Below are positions 46,466 to 58,180 of a stretch of 64,000 nucleotides of DNA, one piece after another. Made by a program: the position numbers and the translations under genes. This DNA is from Macrocybe gigantea. Taxonomy: Eukaryota > Basidiomycota > Agaricomycetes > Agaricales > Callistosporiaceae. Every line of letters starts with the position of its first letter. Positions within the stretch are counted from its first letter, which is position 1. The stretch covers positions 930,001 to 994,000 of the forward strand of contig SJRY01000050.1 in assembly GCA_011319805.1 (NCBI GenBank). Reading direction: 5' to 3'. The notes under the pieces are model-generated. The model was given only the letters and a program-made list of their open reading frames with translations, was not told the origin of the DNA and did no database searches.

Positions 46466-48637
46466 TGCTGACAGTCGGTCGTCATGATGATGGCGAAACT
46501 GAACCCCTGCGAAGCTCCGAAGGCCACATCGGAAAACGTGTGCTTCGCGACTTTTGATATTGGAATGTGATTCTGACTCTTTTTTTTGATGCAGCCCAAG
46601 AGCGTCGGCTCATGAGGAAGCTGGGCCTATCCTTCTTTCTTTTTGGACTGATCAACAATGGTGAGTATTTACCCACTTGCCGTATTTGAAAACCCACTGA
46701 TACACTAATGTGCTCCTCCAGTCCTGTATGTCATCATCCTTTCTGCCGCCTTAGACCTCGTACCACCAGCCACGCCCAAGGGTATCATTGCATTTTGCAA
46801 TATTGCACCCGCTTTGGCTGCCAAAATTGGCTGGCCATACCTGCTCAAAGGCCGGATAAGGTATACAAGACGGCTGATAGGATGCTCTTTGTTGAGCATG
46901 TTGGGCATGATTGTGAGTCTCTCTTGCTCTATTCCTTGCGACATAGACTTACCCACGAATTCTATGAGGTTGTCGCCTTATTCGACTCCTTGTTCATGCG
47001 TCTACTAGGCATCAGCTTTGCGTCATTCTCGTCCGGTATAATAATCTCATTTTACTTTACTCGTGCAAGCTAAGACTCGAATTTAGGCCTAGGAGAACTA
47101 ACGTTTCTTCAGCTTTCGACGACATACCATCCTCCGTCTGTTGCAGGACATAGCGTAGGGTATGCCAAACCAGCCTTCGCGGAATTCGCCTCATTTACCA
47201 TTCTCGTGGCTGTAGCTACTTCGCATCCGGGACAGGAGCAGCCGGTCTTGTTGGCGCGTTCATGTGGTGGGAAGCCCGCAGCTTGGGCGTGCGGACAGGC
47301 GTTGGTATATCATCTGTGCGTGCTCGCCCGAACGCCAAGTTCTCCATTCCGTCCTTATCACCTTCCCCTCTGCCTCAGATTTTGCCGCTCATCATCCCCT
47401 TGACATACTTCTTCCTCTTGCCTCGCAGCAACGAGTTTCTATACGACGTTTCCCCGTCGGAATACGACGACCTCACAAGTCCCGTCATGGACCAGACCCT
47501 TCCATATACACCCATACCCGAGGACGAAATGGGAGAAGAAGAGGAAAGCCTCTCCCCGGAACCTAAACACATTGCCTTATCTGCCAGCGACAAGTGGCGG
47601 CTCGTTAAACCGCTTTTGTTCAAGTACATGCTGCCGTTATGTGAGTGCCATCGCTAACGAATGTTCTTTAATTCCACCAGAAGCATAATCTGACATGTTT
47701 ACCTCAACTACACAGTTTGCGTATATCTCGTGAGTTGTGTGCGGTTCATTTTACCTCGATATTTCCTTTTCTGACAATACCCGTCAATGTCCCCTCTTAA
47801 TAGTTTGAATACACTATTAATCAAGTGAGGACCGCTCCCGCTATACCATATATCGCCTAGCCTCTTATCGTGGCTTTATTACTTCGTCTCAGGGAATAGC
47901 ACCGACGCTGCTTTTCCCAGTTCCTTCACCTGATGAACACCCAATTCTTGCCAAGATCATTCACTCTATCCGAGATTACTACCCACTATGGCAGGTACGA
48001 GCCTCTCCTCATGCAGTCCCTTCTCCAATTCAGTCTTCACTCACATATTGGAAAATTCTCACCCGTCTAAATTCCCTTTCTCCCACACTCATGCACACCT
48101 GCACCATGATGCGTGCAAAAATAAGTTGGTATACCAAACGACCGTATTCTTTTCAAGGTCGTCCATCTCCTTGGGTCTACCTCCCCTGCCAGCACGGTTA
48201 CTTTCTCTTCCTGCGATTGTGCAAGCGCTCATTTTGCTAGCTCTCGCATACGAATCTGCTGTCGGCTTCTACGCGCCCGGCTCCAGCGCGCTCAGCATCA
48301 TCACGGTCTTTGTCCTCATCAGCCTGGAAGGCACCTGCGGCGGCCTGGCGTAGTGCGTGTCTGTCCCTCTGCATTTCATGTTATTTCCCTGCCTGCTGCT
48401 GACACACCCCTACTTCTCAGCGTGAACGTGTTCTACCGCGTCAACCAGGAGACGCCGGACCCACGCGTGGCGAACGACATCGAACGCGCCAAGCACGAGA
48501 AGGAGTTCAAGATCGGGTCGATAGGCTTCGCGGACTCGACCGGCATCCTCTTTGCGTCCATACTCGCCGTTCCAACCGAGGTTGGCCTGTGCAGAGCCCA
48601 GATGCGACGCGGCGTGCAATTTTGTCGCGGGTTGTGA
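46466..48637 (+). CDS. BTN1: CLN3/battenin family protein BTN1
   Basis: Model join(46466-46538, 46595-46660, 46722-46912, 46969-47035, 47087-47159, 47216-47315, 47379-47640, 47716-47729, 47804-47824, 47893-47994, 48126-48352, 48421-48637); 470 aa, 12 exons, all phases close. It is a vacuolar (lysosomal) multi-pass membrane protein affecting vacuole pH and amino-acid transport; human CLN3 loss causes Batten disease. Signatures are FFLFGLINNVLYVIILSAA, ALFDSLFMRLLGISFASFSS, GLGELTFLQLSTTYHP, SVGYFASGTGAAGLVGA and LFEYTINQGIAPTLLFP, then LEGTCGGLAYVNVFYRV. Exons 8 and 9 are only 14 and 21 nt. ATG 46466 is chosen over a nearby ATG triplet (46485-46493) because only its frame fits intron 1. An acidic loop (residues about 250-275) separates the membrane halves. 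Confidence 0.95.
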
Positions 48638-49292
48638 GCATTTCTTGGCCCGCTCCATCTAATCTCGCCGTCTGTCCCCTAGCTGATTTAGTTTGGTATG
48701 CGACGGACGAGCGATGATTAATTGTCTTTCTATAGCTTTGCTTTGAATCTGCATTCGAACTGATGCACGGTGGAAGTCGTCGGAGTCATGTAGGAATATG
48801 AATTAGGCGTTGTAGAAATTTGTATAGCTGTCTGCCCGCTGGAGCGGCATCATCTTCATGATTCTAAATGAGTAAATGCGATTGCGACTATTGCGAATTT
48901 GGAACACCCAGAAAACATCATCAGAGTCGTCAGTGGACCTTTTTGGAGTTATTAGCTTTCCCTTTCCCTGACCATGGATTTTAGTGTCAGGTCTAGAGTT
49001 TATGGTGCTTAGCCGAGAAACCAGCTCGGAGGAGGATATCATTACCTAGATACGCGTACGGTTTTTCAATACAAGTCAGGATCAAACGTAGAGTAGAGTA
49101 CAGAACAAATAAAACCAGAGAGCGATCTAGCGATGAAAGCGAATGCGGGGGACCAAAAAAAGCAGGGGAAAGGGGCGACAAAGTATGTACTTGCCGACGA
49201 CAATGCATGCTGCAAGTTAATAAGCCAATGAGAATATCCGGGATGTGAATTGCTCCGTGCATATAGAGAGGACACGACCGTTGCGTTCACGG
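48638..49292. other. convergent 3' region
   Basis: This holds the 3' ends of BTN1 (+) and the Zn-cluster factor (-). No coding feature is supported. Confidence 0.55.
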
Positions 49293-52200
49293 TTAATCGT
49301 CAAACATTCGCGGCGAGCCGACCTGAATAGATTAGCACACATGAACAAAAGTGTTTTCTACGCGAAGTAGACGAAACCGCCGAACCTTGTACATATAGTC
49401 CTGCCACGTCTCTTGCATACTGCGATCGTCCTCTACGACAGCGCCGCCGAGCGCGGCGTCGGACGAATAGTGATGGCGGTATCCCTGCCTGTGCTCGACC
49501 TGGCTCGGGTTGGTGTATCCAGTCGGTGCGGCGGCCCAATATTGGTAGTTCGTTGTCGGCGGGTCCTGATACTGCTGATGTTGGTAGTGGGGCTGCGGTT
49601 GTTGGGGTGGTTGTGAGTGCGAGTACTGCGGCGGTGGCGGTTGCTGAGGTGATGAGGAGGGCTAGAGTGGTATTGATGAGGCGCCTGGTACTGTTGCTGC
49701 GCATGTTGCTGCTCCTGCATGTGGAGTGTGGACGGACTGACACCGCCGTAGTCCATCTCGCTCCCGCTCCCAGAAAAGGACGATGTGGTTGCGGACGACG
49801 GTGTTGAAGCCTCCGTGCTCGGCGGCTGGTGTCTGTAATCCGGAGGTATGATGTACATTTGATGTTGGCGATGCGTTTGCGCCTGCTGTTGGTGTTGCTG
49901 TGGTGGAGACTGGTCGAGGTACTGGGAGGCCTGCGAGCCGAAGTGCACGGGTTGGAGCTGCATGGACTGGGCCTGCGGTCGCTGTTCCTGGAATTGGTGG
50001 TGAGTAGGTGAAGGTTGCTGCTGTTGATACGCTTGATGGAGAGTCGAGAACGAATGCGAATGGGAAAGGTCCGGCCTGTGCTTATTAGAAGACTGGAATT
50101 GAGCCAGGCTGTTTGGTTGGATCTGCTGCGACAACCGTCGTTGCTGCTCCATGTGCTGCTGATCCTGCTGTTGTTGGTGCTGGTGCCTCCGCTGCTCCGA
50201 TTGGCGTTGCTGCTCTTGTTGTAGGTATTGTTGCTCGGCCTGCTGCTGATGCTGCGCCATCATCATTTCATGCTCACGCTCGCGCATCTGGTGCTGGTAT
50301 TCCTGGCGTTCCACTTGCTGCTGGATCCGTTGCTGCTCCTGCTGCTGCTGCAATTGTTGCTGATATGATTGCCGATGCCGTGGTGGCGGCTGTGGCGGCT
50401 GTTCCTGGCGGAACGCTGGGCCTGCTCTCTGGGCCCAAAACACGCCACTGTTCGACTGATACATATCCTGTATCTGCGCATTGTACGCGTTCAGCTCATT
50501 CACCAGGCTCGGATGCGCATGTGCAAAGTGCGGATTGTCCGTGTAGACCTGTTGGGGCGAGTCGGATGACGCGCGAGAGCCAGATGTCGAACCCGAGGAT
50601 GACGACGGGCTCAAGCGTGGCCGGTTCGGTGGGGACGTGGTCTTGGTGGACAGCGTATGTGTTGGCCGCTGAAGATGGAGAGTTCGTCCTTGGGCTCCAT
50701 CTCGGTCGAGGAGACAAAGATGTCGTTGCGAACGGCAGGCAGCCTACCTTCCAGGAGAATTTGTCGTGCTTTGGTTTGCAGCCGTTGGATGATGGGCTGG
50801 AAACATCGTAAGACGTAAACGAGCAGAAGGAGAAATTCTCATCTCTGCGTGACACTTACCAAGAACTTGACTGCCCTTCCACCAAACTTAGCCGCGCTCT
50901 CAAAAAGGTCGCAGGCGGTATTGAGTTCCGAAAATGCAGCGTATGCGACTTTTGATGCTGATCCTCGTGTGACAACCGACGCAAGCATGACCTGATAGAG
51001 TATGAGTGGGATCCCAGGGAACCATTTCTTCAGAAGGAATACAGCGCATACGGCAGAGGAGAACGCATGAGTCCACAAAACCCAAAACCTGGCGATCCTA
51101 GCAGGGAACATCGAAAATTGCTGTTTGACCGATCCGATGATCGTGCACGCGCTGCGATACCCAGCCAAAAATGAAGGGGCATACGGGCTCTTGATCGGAT
51201 TCTTTGGGTGCGTCGAGAGCGCATGTGCAAAGAAGCAGCGATGTATATAAAGAAGGGCTATCATTGGTTGACAAGCAAATTCAGCTAGTAAGACAGGCTA
51301 TCAGATAGTAGAAACTCAACTGAGTTCGCGGTAATTGGTCGGCATGAAATGCGACATGGTCTGTGCGAGGCCCGCGCCCTGAGGAGGTGGTCCTTGCGCA
51401 TACAGCGGAAACTCCATATCACGTACTTTGCGATCCAAATCGAGGATGATCGAGTATTTTGGAGCGTGCGACGTTAGCGTACCTTGGACCACTGCGGATA
51501 CGCACTGTGCGCCAAACTTGGCCTTCCAGAAGGGGACTATAAAAAGAAACAGGGGCATGTCAATCATTTTGCGTAACAGGAGTAAAAAAAATGAAGGAGC
51601 GATGAAGTCCACTTTATTGCCAAAAGTCGACGTACAGCTGGGTTGGATCGTTCCATCGTCTGCGATGGTTTGATCAGGATCCATGGGTAGTTCGCAGTCG
51701 ACAAAGGGCAGAGCAAACGTCGCAAGTCGGCCGGTTGCCAGACTCTGTAATAGTCATCCATCACCACATATTATTGTCAAGGAGACGTCAAGCTGCCGTA
51801 CCTGCCAGCAATCAGTAATGAACAGTTCCCAAAATAAAGCGCGTCGTTTTTGAACTTCTGCTGGTGTTAATTTCCATCGAGCACAATCGCGGTCTGGCAA
51901 CAAGTATTTTACTTCGAAAATACAAGCCTGACACGGAGACGAAAAACGTACGTAGTCCGATCTAGTGAAATGTCAGATAGTTCACCCAAGCGCTCATCGC
52001 AAACGAAAAGCTCTCAGGAGAAAAACTCACACTTGCGCCAGCTTTGTCGCCAGACCCATGAGGGCCCACGTGCTCTCGATGCTGTTCTCACCACTGCACA
52101 GGCCCTCATAGATCGCCATGAGCGCGAGCGCCTGCACCGTCGCCGCCGACGGCGGCCGCTCCAGCACGGGTTCGAGGGTCAGCGCGGCCTTGGTGAGCTG

Positions 52201-53670
52201 ATAAAACCGATCCGCCTGTGGGTTGTCTGGCGCAGGCGGGAGGTCCATGTCTGTCACAGCACCGAAGCAGAATATCACGAAAAGCAGCGCGAGATCATGC
52301 GCGCCTCCTCTTGTGACCGTGCTGATGGGCCCTGCTCCAGCAGCGGGCCCGCCATCGCCAGAGTTGAGGTTCTGAGCCTGATTCGAGCCGGGGTTGCTCG
52401 CATCGGACATGTAGGCGGTGGGCTGCGGTGCCTCGTGGTACCACAGCGGGAGGATCTCCTCATACAGCTGCCGCTTCGTGACGGCGCCAAAGAACCACGG
52501 CGCCTGTTCCAGATAGAGGTCGCAGAGACGCCATGCCTCAGGGTATGACGGGAGGAACTGGGCGATGAGGTGTCGAGGTTCATGTCGGACATGTGGAGCT
52601 TCGAGGCGAGCGGGAAGGATGCAGCAAGGGAGGCAACAGCCGGCGGAAGATCGGCTGCGCGTCGCTCAGCGGATGAGGGGACAGCACCGTGACCACCAGA
52701 ATATTGAGGTGGGTCGTCGAGCGGCGGGGAGCTGGCTTCGCCCTGGGGGCCGTCATTAAGCACAACCGTGAAGAGAAGACGAGTGCAAGCTCACTATCAA
52801 TAGACTCTACGAGTACATTGCGGCGTAAGCGATTAACAACGACGCGAACATTCGTGACTTTGACGGGCGTACCTCTGAGCCGGCCGATCGGCCATAGAAC
52901 GTTGCGGCGCCGTCTTCGCGTATAGCAAGGGTGCCGAATAGGTCGATGTAGTGCTCTTCCTCCTCCTCCAATGGCGCGGGCTGCTCGATGCTCTCGATGG
53001 CGGCGTGGAGTTCGATGCTGGACTTTATCTTGAGGAGCTCGCGCTCGAGCAGCGGATGGGTGTCGGTCGTCTGCGTCGAGTTGAGGATCGCAAGGGCGTC
53101 TTCGAGCTGGCGGATGCGGTCGCTCATCTGTGCGATCTTTTGATGCAGCTTCTCCGTGTCCGCCAACACAAATCTGCAGGATTCCGCACACCAACCCAGT
53201 TGGTCATGGAAAATTGCGCAACACTAGCGAAGAAGTGGTAAATTCTCACCGGGTTCCCTGACCGGTAATTAGACTACCATTAGGACAAATAGCAGAGCAG
53301 CCTCTTCGCTTGCAACTGAAGAGTGCGAATGTTCGACGGGTTGTACATCCTGAGCCGAAGAAGAGACCCCCTACCTCGAGCACGGAACAGTTTTGTCGCA
53401 CTTCAACTTGAGCCTGCATGTCCATGAACAACGGTGAAATATGTTTAAGACGCATACGCAATACATGCGATGATCAATGATCCCACCGTCGACATTCCGC
53501 ACAGGACAAGGCGCCTAGATCAAGGGACGAGGGCCGAGAACATTACCTCGTGAGCTCCATCGGAACGATCTCAGTAGGCCGAAGGAAAACACGTTACCTC
53601 TGGCTCGTTTGGATTCCTTGTCTTGGGCTTTCTGGACGGTGACTGCGTCCTTGCGAGGGGCCTGCGGCAT
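49293..53670 (-). CDS. Zn(II)2Cys6 transcription factor with Gln-rich C-terminus, three frame breaks
   Basis: Exons (complement): 53670-53598, 53514-53487, 53413-53375, 53315-53250, 53173-52873, 52806-52795, 52742-52033, 51961-51952, 51893-51802, 51744-51636, 51536-51321, 51284-51052, 50991-50860, 50796-49386, 49322-49293; 1154 aa. The zinc cluster is assembled over three exons: CAECRRLKLKCDKTVPCSSC, then KRRGC. A coiled coil follows (EKLHQKIAQMSDRIRQLEDA). The fungal-trans regulatory domain shows SLAASFPLASKLHM, YEGLCSGENSIESTWALMG, IGLHRDCARWKL, RRALFWELFITDCW, SLATGRLATFALPFVDCELP. The C-terminal 400 residues are Gln/His/Pro-rich (probable activation region). Three one-base losses (about 52570, 50660, 49650) interrupt the frame and all restore coherent protein. 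Exons of 12 and 10 nt are required by phase. It is a nuclear DNA-binding regulator; targets are unknown. Confidence 0.9.
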
Positions 53671-55181
53671 AGACGTCGAGCTCTGCGTCTCTTGCAGTAG
53701 AGATCAGAGAAGAAAATATCAGTTGATGAACTTCTTCCGCCTCTTTCAGTGAGCAAGTATTCGGGGCGAGAGGGAGAAAAGTACAGACGGGAGGCCGAAG
53801 AGGACACCACGGAAGATATAACTGACTGGATTGGGCGTGCGGAGGCAGAACCCGATGCAGAAATAACAATAGAGGCTCTGGCTGAAGGATTATAGACTTA
53901 AGCTAGCCGAGAAAGAAGAAATAAGCCGAGAAAAAAAAGGAAAAGAGTAGAAAGAGTGAAAAATCGCGTGTAAAACGTACTGGCAGAGGTGGACATGGCA
54001 TTGACGACTTCTCCGCTCAGATGGGGTAAGAGAACCAAGCGCCGAGCAGCCACGGCGGGAGAACTCCTGACGACCAGATTCACACATTTCCAGGCACGAA
54101 AAGGGCCGTCCCACAAACCCCGCGAACTCCTTTCCTTCAGTTCATCTCTCGCCCCTCATGCATGCATGACCCAAAAGCTAGTCCAAAACTAGGCGTCCTG
54201 CGATACAAGTCTGAGATCAAGCCATGTGTAAGCGCGACGCGGGACATGCATCATGACAATGTTTTTAGCCCGAAGGAAGTGAAAAAAAAAACAAATGATC
54301 CAGTTCCGGAGATCTTCTCATCAAATCGTCATCGTCATGCATCGTAGTGGCATTTTTGAATTCAATGTAATCGTCTCATCTTCGCTCCCACTGGGCGCCC
54401 ATGAGACAAATCGCGCAATAGAAGGTCACCAACTCGCTCCAGCGGCCATCTCGGGCGTTGAGCATAATGCCACTTTATCTCAAGAAGCAAGTTTGAAAAC
54501 GTCTCCTCGTTTTTTGGCACCAGTTAAACCGCATCGAGGAACATGCCTGCCTGTAAGAGCCAATGAGGTTCAAAATCTTTCCCCCCTCCGGCGGTCGATC
54601 GCGTCGTCGACCATCGCTCCATAGACGCGTGAAGGGATGCGCCATCCATCTGCTTCAAGCACTTATCGAGTACTTATCATGTATCTGCCATGCGCCACAA
54701 CTCGTGGCACGACTACAGCTTTCTAATACGACTTTATGTATGATCGCCATACGAGGGACGTTCGTCGCGTTCCACTGATTATTTGCACGAACAGTCATTC
54801 CAGCAGGTTCTAACAGGCAATTATGCACATGGCCAGATCCTGTAGATTCGCACCTCTCAATCAAAACACCTAAAAGGCGGCAGGGAAAGAAAACTAGACG
54901 GAATCATCTTCTATGGTGGCGCCCAAGAGTCGCAACAGCGAGAATGTGTCGGCAAGTCAAAGAAATCCATCGAGCCGTTTTTGGAAAAAAAAAATCAACT
55001 CTTTATACGGTGGAGATAGTAGACAGCCTCCAGAAAAAGGAAGGAAAAGGCGACGTAACTGAATGTCTGACTGAATATGCGGATACACGATTGCTTCAAG
55101 ATTGATCTGTGGAAATAGATGTTTGAAAGATCGCAGATTAAAAGAAACGATAACCCGTCAGCCATCACCCCAAATCCAACC
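53671..55181. other. upstream of Zn-cluster factor / 3' of YOP1
   Basis: This is the promoter region of the transcription factor (right side of its start) and, near 55180, the 3' end of the YOP1 gene. Only short open frames are present. No gene is supported. Confidence 0.5.
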
Positions 55182-56372
55182 TCACTCACTCTTCACCCTC
55201 TCGTAATCGCCCTTGGACGCGCTCGCTCCCCATCCGAACCAGCTCGTCCTGCGCTGTGCTCCAGCCGTCTTGCCAGCCTCATGTCCTCCTTCTGCAGCTC
55301 TCTCACCACCTCCGCCCGTGAACCCTTCTCCCACATCGTACCCCTCCACGTCGCTCGGCACCTCTACCTCCTCGAACCGGCCCGAGGCCGAATTCGTGCG
55401 CTCTCGCAAATATCTGTTAAAGTCTGATGACGACGACGCGCGCGAGGACTCGAACGGCGGCATCGGTAGCCCCTCGTCAGTCTCCTTCGACAACGCCGCA
55501 AGCTCAGCCTCAAGTTGCCGCCGCCGCTCCTGAACAGACTGCCCCCTGGCGTGCGACGGCGGAGGTGAATGCAAGAACCGCGACGACAGAGCGTCTCCTG
55601 GCCCACCAGCGGGTGCGCCCGACGGCCGAGCAGAAGAAAGCAGTGCGGCGCCAGAGGCGATGATGCTGGGACCGTAGGATCGCCATAGCGACGAGACGAT
55701 GTGCGCGGGTCCCGAGATGGGATCACCCATTGACGGCGGTGCGCCGGTGTCGCTCGCACCTGTGGCGGGCTCGAACGATGCCCCGCGGGTCTGCGGTTGG
55801 GGCTGCCCTAGGGAGGCTGTAATCTGCTCCCAGAGCGCGCGAAGGCGCTCCTGCACGAATGAGAAAACCCTGGACTTGAATGACGCGATCGCGGCATCGA
55901 TCTGCGTCTCATGCGAGTGGAAGAAAGGCTGGAGGTGGTTGATGTAAAGGTACGACGAGCCGCGGGTCTGCGGCAGAGCAAGGTAGAGGAGGAAAAGGGT
56001 CTTGGTGGTGTAGTAGAATGGGATCCTTTAAAGCAGAACCGTCGATGAATTGATGGCAATTCCACTTTTGAAAGATGAAAACCGCACCAAGAGATGAACC
56101 ATTCAGCGACGTACTCGACACCAACGATGCAGCCCAACACAGACCAGTACATGAGCCATCTTTCGAGGTCTTCTTCCGAGGCAGGCCGCTGGCTTAGGGT
56201 CTTGTACGACGCATAGCCCGGGTACAGAAAGGCTCCGACCGCGCTAAAACGGAGCAGCAAAGCGCAAAAATCAAGCCACGAAGGTAATTGCATTCATCAT
56301 CGACCACAACAACGGTTTAGATCGTTTCAGAAACTCGTACCTAACGATGCGCGATGTGACGTAGAAGAGCAT
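55182..56372 (-). CDS. YOP1: YOP1/REEP (TB2/DP1/HVA22) membrane-shaping protein
   Basis: Model complement of 56372-56341, 56243-56088, 56025-55182; 343 aa, phases close. YOP1/REEP proteins form hairpins that curve tubular ER and assist vesicle traffic. The core reads MLFYVTSRIVSAVGAFLYP, GYASYKTLSQRPASEEDLER, WLMYWSVLGCIVGVEYVAEW, then FYYTTKTLFLLYLALPQTRG and SSYLYINHLQPFF, which is the TB2/DP1/HVA22 domain with its hydrophobic hairpins. The C-terminal 200 residues are Ser/Pro/Gly-rich and unstructured, ending GDYERVKSE; this makes the protein longer than yeast Yop1 (about 180 aa) and like other basidiomycete members. The 5' end faces the BAH-PHD gene across 204 bp. Confidence 0.94.
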
Positions 56373-56576
56373 TGAAAAGAGTGGTCAGAAAAGGGGATAT
56401 AAGACGGTTATTGGTACGGAAGAAGGAATTCCTAATGAATGACCCGCAGTTGGTCGTTGGGCCGCGTGTTGCTTGTTCTCCATTACGCTGGATTACATCA
56501 GCATGCAGTCACGCGCTGCTCATTTGTTTCCGAGTTCGATTACAGGTCGCTCGCGTCGTTTCAATTTGTCTACAAG
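56373..56576. promoter_or_regulatory. compact divergent promoter YOP1 / BAH-PHD
   Basis: Only 204 bp separate the start codons of two head-to-head genes. Both must be driven from within or across this stretch. No single clear TATA element is visible. Confidence 0.6.
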
Positions 56577-58180
56577 ATGGCTCGCAAACGCCGTGCCGTC
56601 TTCAATCCCAGGAAGAACCGCAAGCAGCCAAGAAGGATGACACCCACTCGAACATGCCATCGCCTGAGCAATGGGCCGCGATGCCCGAATATGGCAAGTT
56701 TGTCAGTGAGTGTGACACACCAACTGCCCCCCCGCGCGCGTTCTTGTGGTCCAACGCCGTTCTTGTCTTCGCCGCCAGTTCGGGATGAAGACGGTGTTGA
56801 CCACCACTTCAAACGCGGCGACACGTGCGTCCAGCGTCGCTGATATCAACGGGCCAACCGGCTGACATTCCTTCTTCATAGCGCCATGATACTCCCACAC
56901 GGCGCCAAACCCAATGAACCCTTGGAGGGGTGGGAATACTGGGTCGGAAAGATCAAAGAGATCCGCGCCAATGATCCTAATGATGTCTGTAACGTTGCCT
57001 TCGTGCTTTTCTTGCGTTCGAAATGTCACGTCCCTCTTTGCTTGATCTTTCGCATGTACTATCAACGAACTCAAAGGTCTGGACACGCGTTCAATGGTAT
57101 TGGGCAGGCCTCGAGGTGGCGCAAGTGCTGAAGTCGTTGTAAGTAACCTCTGCTTTAGTCAAGTGAGCGTGACCTTACCCCGTCGTCTATTGATAGCAAT
57201 GAGGGCCATTGCGGTGAATACGAACGGCTTTACTCCGACGTATATGACTATGTCTCTTCGGCCGCTTTTGATGGCACGTTTGTTTGTTTTTTTTGCTCTT
57301 CATTTTTAAGCGCGCTAAACTTCGCATACCAATTCACAGCTGTCGTGACAGTCAAAAAATTCGACGAGCATGATATCGATCAGGTCAACATCGATTGGAA
57401 CGAATTCTACACGCGCCGCACATTTGAATACAAGGCACGAATTATAGATGTAAGTTCAGCGACCGAAATACACCCTTTTTTAGGTCTGAATCCCCTCAGC
57501 CTAAACCAGGTCAAGGCACATGTCTATGCAACAAACCTTACTCCCCAGACGAGATAGGCACACTCATGCACTTTTGCCCACGGCCCAGCTGCCGACAAGT
57601 CTACCACCAACCATGCCTTCTCAAAGAAAATTTTATTGACCCGACTGCGCCTTCACGAGCCCCCCGCTCTTCCTCGTCTTCCTCTACCGCCTTCCTCACG
57701 GAGCGCCAGATCCACCTGCTCTCATCCTCCCCTGATTCAGATGACCCAGTATTCCTCCAAGGTCTCGCGGCCCACGACCCGGCGGACCCATCCCAAGAAC
57801 CCCTAGCGAAGAGGCTCAAGTCTTCACCGTCAGGGAGGAGCCGCGTCAGGGCGGCAAGCAAGGTCAAGACGCGCGCAAAGAGAAAAAGCATTGAGGTGTT
57901 CGGCCCGTCTGTGCAGGAACTCCTCGACATGCTTCCAGCCGACCTCGTACGCATCGCGCACCAGCCTATCGTCCGCGGTGCGGCGTACAAGGCCGGAGGC
58001 GTCACCGGCAACGTTCGCGACGTAGTGCGTGCCCGGAGGCTTGTGTATCAGGCCCTCGCAGGGACGCCCCTGCCCGACAACTGGCAAGACGAGGTCGATG
58101 TGGAGAACGCCGTTGTCGTCCTGCGAGGGAGAAAGCCCATTCCGCCTGTGATCTGCCCGCGATGCAAAGGCGCGATTTGA
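56577..58180 (+). CDS. BAH-PHD chromatin reader with split PHD finger
   Basis: Model join(56577-56705, 56779-56824, 56882-56984, 57077-57138, 57197-57273, 57340-57449, 57500-58180), 402 aa after allowing one missing base near 56626. The BAH domain shows HHFKRGDTAMILPHG, GWEYWVGKIKEIRAND, VWTRVQWYWAGLEVA and the later ARIID. The PHD part follows: CLCNKPY, HFCPRPSCRQVYHQPCLLKE. The final Cys pair (ICPRCKGAI) lies at the very C-terminus, about 180 residues after the His-x2-Cys, much further than usual. BAH-PHD proteins bind modified histone tails and act in gene silencing. Intron 5 begins GCACGT (57274). The frame break is in exon 1 between MARKRRAVFNPRKNRK and AKKDDTHSNMPSPEQW, and restoring one base makes every phase close. 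Confidence 0.88.

Noticed and set aside
49526..50811. Long plus-strand frames opposite the Gln-rich tail
   Set aside because: They are mirror frames of CAG/CAA repeats coding Gln on the minus strand, giving low-complexity Leu/Ala/Val strings.
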